Assembly: GCA_029204045.2 (NCBI GenBank)
Contig: CM055072.1
Location: forward strand, 8,496,854-8,560,853
From: Tillandsia leiboldiana
Lineage: Eukaryota > Streptophyta > Magnoliopsida > Poales > Bromeliaceae
Direction: 5' to 3'
DNA: 64,000 nt
Shown: piece after piece, positions 33,860 to 46,680 of the stretch
How the letters are laid out: every line of letters begins with the position of its first letter
Position numbering within the stretch: position 1 is the first letter of the stretch
Translations under genes and position numbers: made by a program
The notes under the pieces: generated by a model
What the model was told of the DNA's origin: nothing
The model's database searches: none
What the model saw: only the letters and a program-made list of their open reading frames with translations

Positions 33860-36634
33860 TGTCACGCCCCGGGGGGTTTGTTTTAGCGGAAACGGCATTT
33901 TTTTTTTTTTTTTTTTTTTTTTTGAAAGGTCTCTTTCTTCCCCGGTGCGTGCCCAGACCCGCCGCACATACAGGATCTCTCTGCAAACGGGCAGAGTCTC
34001 CCCTGTACGTGCACGGCGTGTGGTTGAATACATCTCCCAAGCAAACATAACCATTCAATCACAACATTCAATTTCATACAACCAGTATTCTAAATATTTA
34101 AGCGCATGGCCACTTCAACTTGAAAGGATAAATCCACGGTTTTTAAAGAGTGCCCACCCGGCACTTAAGTTTTGAAAACGAGTTTCGAAATCAGCATAAA
34201 CCCCAGGGTTTTGAAAACGGTGCCCACACGACACCCAAGTTTTGAAAGCTCATTTCGCAATCCATAAATCCACAAGGTTTTGAAATCAGTGCCCACACGA
34301 CACTTAGACTTTGAAAACGGTTTTCGCAATCTTTTCTTTGTTTTTGTTTCGCTTTTCAAATGGCCAGTAGGAAATAAAGGGAAAGGTAGTGCATAAACAG
34401 ATAATCAAATACCGACATCTACGTCGACCCCACGAGGGTATCGGGAACCTCACACATGCCCACAATATAAATGAAAAGCTGAAAAGAAAAGGAAAGTATA
34501 AAATTCAGGGTCTCCAACGGTCCCGCTGTGTCCGCCCCGTCCTCACCGCCACCTACCTCTCCCCTCGCCTGGGCCCTGTCACGAAGTGGGAAGTCAGTGA
34601 CTAATAAATGCCGTGCAGGGGGAATAATAAAAACAAACCGTGGCGACAACCGGAGCAACCACCCTTTTGGGGGGGGGGGGGGAAATGGTAACCTGTATAT
34701 CTGCATCCTGTAATACTCTGCCGCGTCGGTCCACTACCGACGGCCCATACCGTACCTGCAGCACCGCGACCGCGCCGGACAACTAAACCGGCGGGTCGCT
34801 CCGCTCGCACCTCGGCGCCTCAACCCCACAGCTAATAAGGGGCCCCACTACGTCACCTCGTGGGTATACACGGGTCCTACGACCTCTTTTCCGGAAAAGT
34901 GCACCCCTCACGGTGGCCAAACCGCGGGTGCACGTGTTGCAGCCTCGAGCACAGTAACCACAATATATGAGCAATAGTAATGCAGTAATCGCAATGTATA
35001 TGAAATAGTAAAGCAGTAACCATGATGCATGAATCAGAATAAGGTAGAGGCGTGTAAACTCATGTTGCCCTACTATTAGCATAGTCGAAGGAAAAACGGT
35101 AGCTGAAACATCAAAACACGAGACCACGTAACTATCGATGTGTAGCAATAATCCGTAGCATCTAGAAAAATGATTACTGAAGTGAACGGTAACATATAAT
35201 ATTAAAAAAAAATCAATGTGGTTCGATGCCAAATATCACACTCAACCCACCTGTCGCTAGTAGGCGTCAACGCTCCGCTCCCTCGCGTCCTGGTACTCCC
35301 GCGCGGCTCCTTCGCACACCTGCCGCGAGGAGAAAAGCGACGCTCAGACGCGGGTGAAGACGAGAGGCGGGCGAACCGCTCGTCAGGTTCGCGGCTCCCC
35401 GTCCGCACGCGGGCCGTGCGCGTGCTCAGCTCCGTACGGGCAACCCCACGCGTGGGGTTGAGCGCGCGTCCGGCCCCGTGCGGGTCACCCCGCACGCGGG
35501 GCTGGGCGCCGCCCAGCCCTGCGGCCTACCCCGCACGCGGGGCTGGGCGCCGCCCAGCCCTGCGGCCTACCCCGCACGCGGGCTGGGCGTGCCGCCCGGC
35601 CCCGTGCGGGTCACCCCGCACGCGGGTCTGGGCGTCGCCCAGCCCCGTGCGGGTCACCCCGCACGCGGGTCTGGGCGTCGCCCAGCCCCGTGCGGGTCAC
35701 CCCGCACGCGGCTGGGCGTGCGCCCGGCCCCGTGCGGGCCATCCCGCACGCGGGGGCTGGGCGCCGCCCGGCCCCGTGCGGGTCATCCCGCACGCGGCTG
35801 GGCGTGCGCCCGGCCCCGTGCGGGTCATCCCGCACGCGGGGGGGGGGGGGGGGGGCTGGGCGCCGCCTAGCCCGTGCGGGTCGCATGAGGGCGCCGGATG
35901 GGGGGGGGTTTCTTCGCACGTGCGGCGGATTCCGGGAAATCCGCCGCCTGTGCCTCACCCCTTCCGGTCAAGATGATCAAGAACTCAACACGAGGAAAAG
36001 AAACTAAATTCCCGTCTCACCTTGATGAGGACGACGAAGGTTTGGGAAGAGGGGATCGTCCGTTCTCGTAGGTCCGGTGTGGTGGTGGTGGGGATGCGGC
36101 GTTCTCCCCTCTCCTCGACCGTCTTCGCTCGGGTCGTGCGTGCCAAAGGGGTAGCAGACTGAGAAGGGGTTCCCAACCCTCATCTCTCAAACCCCCAATT
36201 AATTAGCTGTTTTGGTACGATCGAGCCCAACCCGCGTCCAACTCCAAATGCTAACCTAGCCCCAAATTAACCCGGATAGATAGAACGAAATAAATTAAAT
36301 TAATTTATGTCGGATCCCGAAAATTTACAGAAAATTAGACTGAGCCGGTGCGAAAGAATTAACTAGCTTGAATCAAAAAATATCGTTAAATCCGGGTCTG
36401 GTTTACCTCAAAAGGGACGTGCCGGACACCCGAACCGCAGCAACTTCGAAAATTTATTCCGGGAGCTTCCGGGGTCGGAAATCCGATCCGATCGCGCCGC
36501 CGGCCTCCGCTTCGCGAGCTTTATTCTCAAAAAAATGCCCGCGAGCCCCCGACGGCCTGCCCAGAATGACAAAAGAAAATCAAACCCCCGGACCCCTTTG
36601 CCTAAAGGCGGTTCGAAAACCCGCGGCTATTACA
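33860..36634 (-). mobile_element. 5' LTR of the intact element
   Basis: 2,775 bp, TGTCACGCCCCGGGGGG to ..GGCTATTACA. Same content as the 3' LTR. It differs at three bases, and in run lengths of T (26 against 28), G (18 against 24) and a second G run (9 against 10). It contains the promoter that should drive the Gag-Pol transcript on the minus strand. Confidence 0.96.
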
Positions 36635-36639
36635 CAAGG

Positions 36640-38990
36640 TTCACTCAAGAAATATAAAAATGGGATACCTCTGCTAGACCCTCTAGGTCTCTATGCTGCT
36701 GGGCCCTTGCCCCTGTCGCATGCCTCGCCGTTTGCATCTGAACCGTCGCAACCGCTGCATCCATACCTGAACCTGTGGGGGGAGTCACCCAAGGGGTGTG
36801 AGAACTACATCTGAGTTCCCAGTGGGTTCAACCACCGAGAAAAAGTGTCCTACACCACTTGGTCCAATGGAAGCAATAATAATAGTGCTAGGAAACTAAA
36901 ATCCTCGATATCAAAATGCAGCTATGCAAAATAATATATCACTATCTGTATATACTCATCAACCCAGCACTACTCTGTCTAGTCATATTAGGCTACTAAG
37001 CACCAACTCGGCCACTATGCCGCTGTATATAGGGTCAAACTAACCCGGCCATCTTGGCCACTCAAATTTCTCTTATTCTTTAAATTCTGGTGCTTTTGTT
37101 CAAGTTAACCCTCAGAAATTTCTTATCCAACGGGCCCCAGCCCGGTAGTCCTGCTACCATAAGATAAGATTTCTAAGGTTGCCGATAACACCCGCAAGTG
37201 TTACCCCGTCCTACGGAAGAAACGTCCCGAACGGGTCTCTACCCGGGAGAGGGGCACTGCCTGCAACTCCAACATGGGCCGCGTTTCACCGTAGGTCCGC
37301 CCGTTTTATCTTTAATTTTTCTATCTTTTCTTTTCTTTTTCTTTTTCTTTCTCTTTTACTTTAGTTCTTAGCCTCTTTGCCTTTGAACACTTGCTTTCCT
37401 TTCTTATTTGAGCTTATAGCTCCTTTTTTGCCACTGGCAAATCTCTTTCACTTTCCTTTGAGCATTTAGCTCTTTGCTTTCACTTTAAGCCTTTCGAAAG
37501 TACCTCGTCCGACGGGTCACTGCCCAGGGAGTCCTGCTCCACTTGACGAGTCTCAAATTCGAAGGTGCCATTTATATTCTCTTTATATTTTTAGCCACTT
37601 TTAGCTTGCTTTTAACTTTAAGCCTTTCGAAAGTACCTCGTCCGACGGGTCACTGCCCAGGGAGTCCTGCTCCACTTGACGAGTCTCAAATTCGAAGGCG
37701 CCATTTATATTCTCTTTATGCTTTTTAGCCACTTTTAGCTTTCTCTTAAGCTCTACTTCTTTTATCCTAAGTTCCTTACTCTAGGATAATTCGGTGTCTC
37801 TAACACCAATTCAGGTTGGAACAACTTGTTCTCAATTCACAGCCCTTATGCTTCAATTACCCTTAAGGTTTGCACTACGTCACAAGGACAATAGTCGCTT
37901 TCCATTTTATCAGACTTAGAGTTTATTAACCCTATTTCATTATCTTTTCCTTTTATGTCTCCTCACTTTACCCTTTCCACTTTCCTTTGTTTAACTTTAC
38001 TTGAAGTTAAACTAGTCTATCCATTTACCCAGACGCCCTATGACTCTCTGGGGTCATGTTCCCTAAATTCTTAACCGTGGGATCTAATCCCCTTTTTCCT
38101 GATTCCGCCCTGGATTTAGGGTTACACTGACTCTAATTTCCTGTTTTCCCTTTCATGTCTCCACACTTTATCCATTTTTCCCATTCTCCTGATTCCTTAC
38201 TGAATCCTAAAGTCAACTTAACTCTATTTTCCTGTCTGTGAGTTTAAACTCTTCTAGCTCACCTTAGGTTCAGTTTACCTAAGTTCCATGTCACCCTCAT
38301 TCTAGAGTTCCCTGACTCTATGTTGATCACTAGTCCTCCTTAGGTTTTCTTTACCTAAGTCTCATGTCATATACATCCTAGAGTTCCCTGACTCTATGTT
38401 GATCACTAGTCCAGTGTCCTTAGGTTTCCTTTACCTAAGTCTCATGTCATATGCATCCTAGAGTTCCTTGACTCTATGTTGATCACTCTACTCAATGTCC
38501 TTAGGTTATCTCCTAAGACAATGCCACTCATCCATCCTAGGATAACTCTTAAGTTGATGTCACTCGTCAAACCCCTATACTAGGTTTTCTCCTAGTCTTA
38601 CTACCAACAATTTTTTGTTCCCTTATGTCACGTGATTCCTAGGGTTATACCCTAACATGATCACAATCATAACTAGCTAATCTTTTTCATGCATGCAATT
38701 ATTTTCATCTCATTCAATAATAATAATTATCTCTACGCATGCATATTCATCATATATCTTTGGCAACCAACAGTTGCACTTTTCCTCTGTGTCCATTTGC
38801 ACATGCACATCTATTCCTCTATCTCTGGCAACCAACAGTTGCACTTTTTCATCTGAATCCATCTACACAGGCAATCTTAATCATAATTACCTAACGCATC
38901 TAACATGCTACTATCATGCTTCGAATCGAAAAGCAAAGGAGCAAGGGGAGAGATCACCCAATTTCGGCAGAATTCCCCACCTTGTGGTGT
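36640..38990 (-). repeat. Solo LTR 25791-40581, middle part: short tandem repeats
   Basis: No gene. A 133 bp direct repeat (AAGCCTTTCGAAAGTACCTC) starts at 37487 and 37620. Three ~75-80 bp copies of CCTAAGTctCATGTCA..CTAGAGTTCCCTGACTC lie in 38273-38507. Two copies of CTCTGGCAACCAACAGTTGC-type sequence lie at about 38757-38845. The C+T-rich stretch 37300-37480 is low complexity. The upstream hairpin module is present only in weak form near 36797. Confidence 0.7.
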
Positions 38991-38993
38991 ACC

Positions 38994-39545
38994 CAATTGC
39001 TTGTAGACACCTGCAATTTGTCTCCGAGCGATTCCACTTGTCTCCTCGAGCTTGCACGCAAAACGGTGCACTTCGCTCGAGTCCGCACGCAAAACGGTGC
39101 ACGCCCACCAAACCTGCACGCAAAACGGTGCGTGTCAGTAAAACCCACACGCAAAACGGTGCGCGCCACTTCAGTCGGCACGCAAAACGATGCGCGTCAA
39201 CTCAACCTGCACGCAAAACGGTGCACGTACCTCGGGTTTGCACGCAAAACGGAGCATGCTTCTCTTAAGGTTGCACGCAAAACGGTGCACGTCTTTTCTG
39301 ACCCTGCACGAAAAAATGATGCGAAATATTAAAATTTGCACGTAAAACGGTGCGCATTGGTCCAACCTGCATGCAAAACGGAGCACGTACCTCGTATTGG
39401 CACGCAAAACGGTGCACGTTTCTTTTTCAATGTTGCACGCAAAACGGTGTATGTTTTCCGAGTTTGCATCCAAAACTGCGCATATTTTTTGAATCTGCAC
39501 GCAAAACGGTGCATTTTTTTTCAAGGCTTGCACGCAAAACGAGGC
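38994..39545 (-). repeat. CAATTG anchor plus long CACGCAAAACGGTGCAC array
   Basis: The anchor CAATTGCTTGTAGACACCTG CAATT (38994-39018) is followed by about 14 cores GCACGCAAAACGGTGCACG with spacers of roughly 12-18 bp. Cores are far more conserved than spacers. Confidence 0.85.
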
Positions 39546-39735
39546 GCGCCAAAATTGCCCCCGGCAGTCCGCGCAGCAAAACGACACAGTATAACTCGGT
39601 TCCTAACTCGCAATACGGTATGGGGTCAAATCCAAACCCAAAGGAGGCCTAAAAGCTGTGCCAAAAATACCGTAAAAATAACGTGCGGGGCTTACCTCGT
39701 ACAGTCGCGCCGTTCCATCTCACGAAATTTCCTTC

Positions 39736-39740
<5 letters not shown>

Positions 39741-39784
<44 letters not shown>
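39741..39784. repeat. (TC)22 microsatellite
   Basis: 44 bp of pure TC dinucleotide inside the solo LTR 25791-40581, followed by GAAGCTCGGTTGGAGAA written twice. Confidence 0.95.
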
Positions 39785-39785
<1 letters not shown>

Positions 39786-40779
39786 AAGCTCGGTTGGAGA
39801 AGAAGCTCGGTTGGAGAAGAAGAAGAGAACAGAGAGGAGGGAAGGTCTGCGGGGGAGAAGGAAGAAGAAGAAAAGAAAAAGAAGGAGAAAAGAAAGGAGG
39901 GTGGTCCGTGGACCGGGTCCACAGGACCGCCCAATGGGGAACCCACCGGGTGGCGGTCCACCATGCAGGGGGCACGCACCGGGTCCAGGCGGCGCCCCCC
40001 ACGCCACGCGGCGCGCGTCCCGCGCATCAGTGCGCGCCAGCTGTGCGCATTGCGCAGCGCGCTTTTTGTCCCGTTTTCTGTCCGTTTTTCGTCCGTTTCC
40101 GTCCAAATTTGACAGGCGGCTTCGTTTCAACTTAATTTACCACAGAAAATTTTAAATTTTCAGTTTGGGCTATTTCTGGATCCCCAAAAGCCTCGTTGTA
40201 TTCAGAATCATTGGCGGACCCCGTTCTCGCAATCCCGGTATCCGATCAACACGAAATTTTTATCGTGACCTTAAAACATAATTACAGAGCTCCTGTAATT
40301 TTCTCGGAATTTTTTGACACTGTTGGCGGAGCCCGTTCTCACTATCCGACATCCGATCAACGCGAAACTTTTACTGTGGCCTTAAAACATATTTGCGGAG
40401 CTCCCGTAATTTTCTCGGAATTTTCTGACACTGTGAATTTTTCGCTAGATCTCTCCATTTTAACCCGATTTGGGCCCAACTCGCTTCCAAATGTTCTTTA
40501 CTTCCCCAACTTTCATAAAAATAGTATTTCATACCATTTTTATTTACATTTATTTATGTGCCGAAAATTCGGTACTTTACAGTCCATGTCAGGCTCAAGC
40601 ACACTCACAAGTATTAGGCGATGTGAGATTTGTCTCGCTAGCCTTAGCTGACCTTGTGAGGAGCTGCACTCCACCCACAACGGTCATTAGCTGGGGAGTC
40701 GCGCTCTACCCGCTATATAACCAAGGCTCAGCCGAGACTTATCTCACATTTTCGGTTGGTGATTGGCTCTGATACCAAC

Positions 40780-40836
40780 CGTGATGCCCCACTTCCCACG
40801 CGGTCACCCATCCTATAACTACTCTAGCTCTAGCAC
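40780..40836 (-). other. 5S rRNA-derived segment in the second Cassandra 5' LTR
   Basis: The minus strand reads GTTGAGCGTGCTAG, GAGTAGTTATAGGATGGG and TGACCGCGTGGGAAGT. It is a more diverged version of the 5S segment at 14150. The partner LTR at 25631 has lost this part. Confidence 0.8.
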
Positions 40837-41558
40837 GCTCAACCCTCTTAACCTCTTGGGTCTTGCTACCACCGAAAATGCTATAGTCGGGTTAAGAGGA
40901 TCAGTCTTATTTATACTTTATATGTAGTGCCTCGACTTTTGCTAAAATAGCAAAGTGCGGATAAGACGCCCTAAACGTGTTTAAAAATACGTTTAAAAAG
41001 AGTTAGGGCAAGTTTGGTTCGAAGCTAAAAGCGTTCGGCCCAAAAGTGAGTTGAAACCGGAATTTAAAATAAGTTCCGAAATGAAAATTGTGTTGAAATC
41101 AACCCTGGAACAGTCAAAATGGTTGTGGGTATGTTAGAAATGAATTCCGAGCATATCGGAATGATTTCTTGGGGTTTGGGGCCTCGTAGAGCGAAAATGG
41201 AGAAATTTGAGGAATAGTCGAGCATTGAGAATTTGATTGTTTCGATGAGAAATGATCATAAAATTTTAATATGAGAGGTTTTTGGAAGTGTTGGAAATGT
41301 GTAGGAGGAGTTTCGGTTGTGTAAGATTTGATTTGGAGAGAAAACATAATGAAAATCGGAGTTTCGGAGCAAAAATGAGAGGAAAATTGGTGCATGAAAT
41401 GCTGAAATTGCAGGAGAGTCCGGACCGTGGGAAATGAGTCCGGACTGCCTTGAGGTGCTGAAAATTTGTGTTGGGGGTCTGGACCGGGGGGCATCCAGTC
41501 CGGACCGTCGCGCGCAGGAAACTCCAGAAAGTGGCAATTTTGTAATATTTTTGTGGGG

Positions 41559-41575
41559 GCCTATATATAAAAGGC
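41559..41575 (+). promoter_or_regulatory. Candidate LTR core promoter (TATA box in a palindrome)
   Basis: GCCTATATATAAAAGGC: a TATATAAA box with GCC(T)/(A)GGC arms, 637 bp into the plus-strand LTR. Polypyrimidine leader CTCTCTTCACTTTCTCTC follows from 41610, as in transcribed plant leaders. Confidence 0.55.
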
Positions 41576-44019
41576 TGGGGAACCCTCTCTCCAACCTCAG
41601 CACCCTTTCACTCTCTCTTCACTTTCTCTCTCCTCTCTTTCTCTCTCTACATGAGAAAGAGCCCTAGCTTTTAGGGAAGGGGTTTTTGGTGGTTTTGATC
41701 TTCTCCGAAGCCACGGATCGGAAGAGGATCGCTAGGGGAGCATCTTGGGAGAAAGAGAAATCTCTTCCAACCTCTCTTGAGTAAGAAATCAAGAGGTAAG
41801 TAGTTTTTAGAGTTTTTAAAAATTTGAGGGTTTTGAATTTTTGAGCACCTGGGAGCTTGAGAACTTAAAGAGAACATTAGGGAGCACACCAAGTCAAGCT
41901 CCAACCTCTCTTTTCTCTTTTCTCTTAGGCAAGAGTACCAAAAAGAGGTAAGCAAAAATCTAGGGTTTTGTTTTGAAGTCTCTTTTTGGGTTCAAAAGTG
42001 GTGGAAAACATCACAAATGGAGTTTTCCTCCATTCTTAAGGCTTTTTCATGAAGGTGAAGAGATCAAATATCTCCTCTTGTAAGATCACCTCCAAAAGGG
42101 GATTTCTACTCCTTTTCATCCTCTTGGGTCAAAGAACCAACAAGAGAGGCATGAGCAAAATTTGGGGTTTCTCTTTTAAAGAAGTTTGAACCTAGGACTT
42201 AAAACTTAGAATCTTGAATTTTTGGGGGTTTTGATCTAAATTGATCATGCAAATTCCTAATTAGAGGTTGGTAAAACACGCCTAGCAACATTAATTTGTA
42301 AACCGGCGGAGTTCTAAGGGCCAAATTGTGAAAATGACCGAAATAGGTGTTTTCGCATTCATTAGCGTCGTAATATGCCGAAACGACATCGGGAGTTAAA
42401 TTAATTTAATTCCCTATCGTTTAGTATCGAAACGAGATAGTTGGTGCAATCCGGAATGGTCGAGTTTCTGGTTATGCCCAATTTCTCTTTATCGGTCATA
42501 TAGGCATTTGTATAAATATGTGAATTAGTGTTTTTGGATTCGGGGTCGTAAACTAATTTATCCTTTAATTTTCTAAATTGAACGTTAAAATGATACGCCT
42601 AGCGTCTTTAAAGTGGAGAAAGTACGATCTCGACAATTTTGTGCGTACAGACTCGAAATGAGCAAGTAAGCCGCGGGAGCCCAATTGCAAGTGTCTACAA
42701 GCAATTGGCGGTAAACCAAGATGGGGGATTCTATTCGAAAAAGGGTGACCTCTCCCATTTTTCTTTGCTTTTCATAGTTAGAAGCATGTTAATAGATCAT
42801 TTAGGGATTTTATGTATAAAAAGGGAATTATGGAGTTATTTTGAGATGAGGATCATATAAATAACCTAGTGTAGGTTATTAGAATAAGGATTAATGTATG
42901 CTAAGAGTTTCTTGAGCATTATGGGGTTATAATAAACCCATTGTATGAGAATGAGGTAAAAGATTATTAAATATTAAGAACCTTATTGAATAATGACATA
43001 ATGACTTAGGAGAAAACTCAATGCAATATTATAACGAGTGGCATTGTAGAATACCGGGATTTCGGATGGCACACCAACCTCGCAAGATGGCATGGTGCGG
43101 AGGAAATTGCCTCGGGCGTGTTCCATATGTGTCTTCAGATGAGTTCCGGTTGATTCGGATCAACGCGGAAACCCCAGCTTGATTCGGAGTTTCGGGCATT
43201 ATGCGCCGATAGAGGACTGATTTGGGAAGCCTCGATTCCACAGTGGTGTACAGAAAAAAATTGGGAAATACTTGGAAAAGGTGTACTTTATGATTACAGC
43301 GGAGTTCGGGAGGTTCCGGACTGACGCGGAGGGCCCGAAGGCAAAAAGTGAGTTGGAACTGGCAATTTTGGAGCCGGTTTTTGGATTGAGCACACCGACT
43401 CCACAGTTGAGCTTTTTGAGGGGAAAAAGCTGTGGACATGTGTATTTTCAGATTACAGCGGAGTTCGGGAGGTTCCGGATTGGTGCGGGGATCCCGAAGG
43501 CAAAAAGTAATTTGGAGTTGGCTTTAAAGGAGATTAATTAATTAATTTAATTAATTTGTAAACTTATGGCCTGTGAGGAAAAGAGAAAAGAAAAGAGAAG
43601 AAAGGAAATAAGTGGAAAATGGAAGTGGATGTATTTGGTTTAGATATTTCTGCTTAGGGCATTTTGGTTTTTTTTCTTTGCTAAGCTGCACCCTCAGCCA
43701 ACTTCTAATTATGTGAACCTTAATTAGCCACCTCATCTTCTTCCTCCTCTTCAAAACAGAGGAAGTGGTAGAAAACAGAGGAAAGAGAGAAAGAGAGAAA
43801 GGAAGGAAGAAGAAGAAGAAAATGGTGAAAAAGGGATGAATGGTTGAGAGGTGTTGGTCTGGACCTACTACGAGGAGCCGTGGGGCCGAGTGGAGAGCAC
43901 GACGAGCGGCGCGCGCGACGACTTTGTTCGAGGTAGGTTGCTGTTTTTTTTAGAGAGAGAGTGAGAGCTCGGTTTAGAGAGAGAGAGAGAGAGCTTGGTG
44001 TTGTTGGACTGCTTGTCCA

Positions 44020-44540
44020 GAGGTGCGCGGGGAGCCGCGCGGGCGCGCGAGGGCGCCGCGCGCGGCCGGCGTTGGTGCTGCGCGGGCGCCCATGGGCGCC
44101 GCGCGCAGCAGGCAGCAGGGCTACGCGCGCGCTGGCGGCGCGCAGCTGGTGCGCGCGGCTGAGCGCGCGCTGCGGGCGCCGCGCAGGGGCGGGCGCCGCG
44201 CAGGGGCGGGCGCCGCGCAGAGACGGGCGCCGAGCAAGGGCGGGCGCTGCGCTGCGGGGTGCTACGCAGCCGGGCGCCGTGCGGGCGCCGCGCGGGCACG
44301 CTGGTGCGCCGCGCGGTCGCACAGCAAGCGCGCAGGGGGGCGCGCAGGGAGGCGCGTAGGGGGGGCGCAGCAGGTGCGCGCTGCGGGTCCTGGCGCCGCG
44401 CGCCAGCTGCTGCTGCGCCATGCGGCAACAACAGCGGCGCGCGGCAGCAGCAGCGGCGCAGCGGCAGCGACTGGCAGCGCGATGGTGCCGCGCGGGCAGC
44501 GGCAGCGCGCATCGGCGAGTGCGCCGGATGCATTTCGTGC
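44020..44540. repeat. G+C-rich GCGCGGGCGCC-type low-complexity block
   Basis: Irregular repeats of GCGCGGGCGCCGCGC and CGCAGCAGC without one fixed period, in solo LTR 43045-46687. Similar material fills 49080-49560 in the next solo LTR. Open frames of 130-240 codons on both strands here are compositional. Confidence 0.75.
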
Positions 44541-46609
44541 TGCGATTTCGATGACCGGAGCTGGTTTTTGACGACGATCGCTTGTGTGGGCCGAATTTTC
44601 AATGATTTTGGTTTTCCCTCTTTTCTTGTAGATTTTTTGGTGGCTGAGACTTGGTGGTGGCCTTGTTGAGATTTTGAGCCGCGGTGTGCTGTGAGCAGGG
44701 GGATTGTGCTGTGGGTTTTATTGTGTGCTGGGGGATGTAACTTAAGAGTGTGGTGGATTTGAGAGTGTGTGTGTGTAATTGTAATTTTTATTTGGTATGC
44801 TGTTGGTGGTGGTGGCCTTGGTGTGAGCTGTGGGCACTTGTTAGTGCAGTTTTCTGTGCGGATTGGCCGGTTTGGGTTGCTTTCGCCGGGCGGAGCCGAG
44901 GATTTTGCTTATTACACGCGTGTGGTCTGATGGCTGAGGAGCAAGCCGGATTGCGCACAGAATTTTTGTGAGGACTCCAGGGAATTTAATTGAGCTTCCG
45001 GGGATTTTTCGTGGTTCGCGGCAGTGTACGCGCGCGCGGCGCGATTTCCGGGTTTTCTTCAGTTTGAGAGTTCAGCACTTCCCCGACTTCAGCTTTTGCC
45101 TGCGGAAAGTGCTCCAGGTGGGTTGGAATTTCTCCAAAATGTATGGAATGCCCTTTAATGCTCCTGAATGCAATTTGATCATGTTTTCCATGTTATTTTC
45201 ACTGTTTTTAAATCTGATAATTGCCTGGAATTTTCTGTAAAATTCATTGGAACCCCGGATTATTTTTAGTAGACTCCTGACACTATAGGACACTAGACTG
45301 CATGTTCCGTTGGCATCGTTTTAGCTCCCTGATCGTTTTAAAAATCGAGAAAGCTGTTTTAAGAAAAAATCAGCATTTTTAAAGGTGGTTTTTAAAACAT
45401 AAGTTTGCCAGAGGTATGGCATAGGTTCAGGGTGCTTCTGACCTCGTGCCTGGGGGCCGAGGGGTCTCTTTTTGAGTTTTTGGGATTAGTTATAGTGTCA
45501 TTTGAGTTTGAGCTTCTGATGAGATTATTCTAGATCAGGGGTTATAGATCTCTGATTTGATAGTGGAGGTGGTTCTCCCACTTAGTTAGGAGAGTTTTGG
45601 GGTTCTGGCAAATCGAGTTGTGGAGGTTTCCCGACTTAGCCATGGGTTGTGCATTATCAGACTGAGTCGTAGAGAGTTCTCCGACAGATTATGTGAGGAT
45701 TTGGGCATTTCCTGTTGAGTCGTGGAGTCTCTTTTCCGCCTGAGTTGTGCTTTTGAGCATCGAGCTACCGATCTGTTTGATCGTGGACCATAGCCTGCTG
45801 AGACTGAGGTTTTATGCCAGTTGTGAGATACTTGAGTTCGCGGGGTCGCTCCCCGCGAGCTACGCTCCGGATGCGATGATGATACCGAGCCTGACGAGGC
45901 TGCGATGTGGTTATTGAGATGGTCCTTGAGGGACACCCTACGTAAGACTAAGCCCTGTTTGGACATGAGTGGCAGTAGATGAGCGCAGGTTTGACTGGTC
46001 CAAAGAGGGACAGTCATTGAGATTGGGTGATATGTGTGAGTGAGTTTCATTGCATGTTCTTAGATGGGTTTCTTTCCTTTGAACATCGACACTGAGGCAT
46101 CTTAGCAGTAGAGATTGTATGCATATCGTGTTATCGATAGAGTTTCTTGAGACTTTTTAGCTGTAGTTCTCTTTCGGCTTACCCATTATCTATCTATCTG
46201 CATACCTATCTGTTTTGCCTCCAGTAGACTTAGTGGGCATACCGTGGATATTGGGACGGTACCCACTGAGATCTGCCTTCTGCTGTAGATCTCACACCCG
46301 CTGCGGTGACAGGTTTGAGGTAGCTGTTCCTGCTTGGTTCACGCGGAGACAGCAGATCGAGGTGAAGATGTGGCTGATTAGTTCCTTACCAGCATGGAGA
46401 GTCTGTGGTAGATGTACCCGGTATTTTATGTTTCCACTTTTGTACTGAACATTCTGAGAGATCAGTGAGGATTGCTTTTACTATTTATGGCTGAGAGACT
46501 TTGTATTGAGATTTTATTTATATCAGATGTTCAGTGGATTTCTGTAGCTATTAGTTCTATTTCAGCTCTGATACATGATTAGCTATAGATTTTTGCAGGG
46601 TAGACGCTT

Positions 46610-46680
46610 CGTCTGTACGGCAGTTTCTGTACAGATGGCGGATCTGTTGGCGAGCCCGGATCGCAGTTTCGACTCCGGGG
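46610..46680 (+). promoter_or_regulatory. Twin U5 hairpins of solo LTR 43045-46687
   Basis: Beta arms CGTCTGTACGG (46610-46620) and CTGTACAGATG (46627-46637) form 11 pairs with two wobbles around loop CAGTTT. Alpha arms CCCGGATCG and CGACTCCGGG flank another CAGTTT loop. Relative to 51909-51979 both stems carry paired changes (G-C to A-T). Confidence 0.65.

Larger units (their letters stand above)
26096..36634 (-). mobile_element. Structurally intact young Ty3/gypsy chromovirus (Tekay/Del-like)
   Basis: 10,539 bp with duplication CAAGG at 26091-26095 and 36635-36639. LTRs are 26096-28879 (3') and 33860-36634 (5'). One uninterrupted 1579-codon Gag-Pol lies between a primer-binding site and a polypurine tract. 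The LTRs differ by three substitutions (27623/35385, 28049/35811, 28169/35924) and three homopolymer-length changes that account for the whole 9 bp length difference. Assignment to the Tekay/Del side of the chromoviruses is an inference from the single fused frame, the C-terminal chromodomain-like end and the long LTRs. Confidence 0.96.
25791..40581 (-). mobile_element. 4.2 kb solo LTR in the Cassandra interior, split by the intact element
   Basis: It starts TGTCACGCCCCGAGTC and ends ..GGTACTTTACA. Duplication GTCCA is at 25786-25790 and 40582-40586. LTR sequence is 25791-26095 plus 36640-40581, about 4,247 bp. It is related to the plus-strand LTR at 40923-52056 (for example the CGCAAGTGtTACCCCG and CTACCATAAGAtAAGA stretches, reversed at 47340-47420). 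It has no internal region. A hairpin with arms TCGGGTA/TACCCGA sits near its U5 end (25846-25876). Confidence 0.88.

Noticed and set aside
39683..40135. Frames of 110-150 codons with poly-Ser/Leu or Arg/Glu over the TC repeat
   Set aside because: They translate the (TC)22 microsatellite and neighbouring purine runs on both strands.
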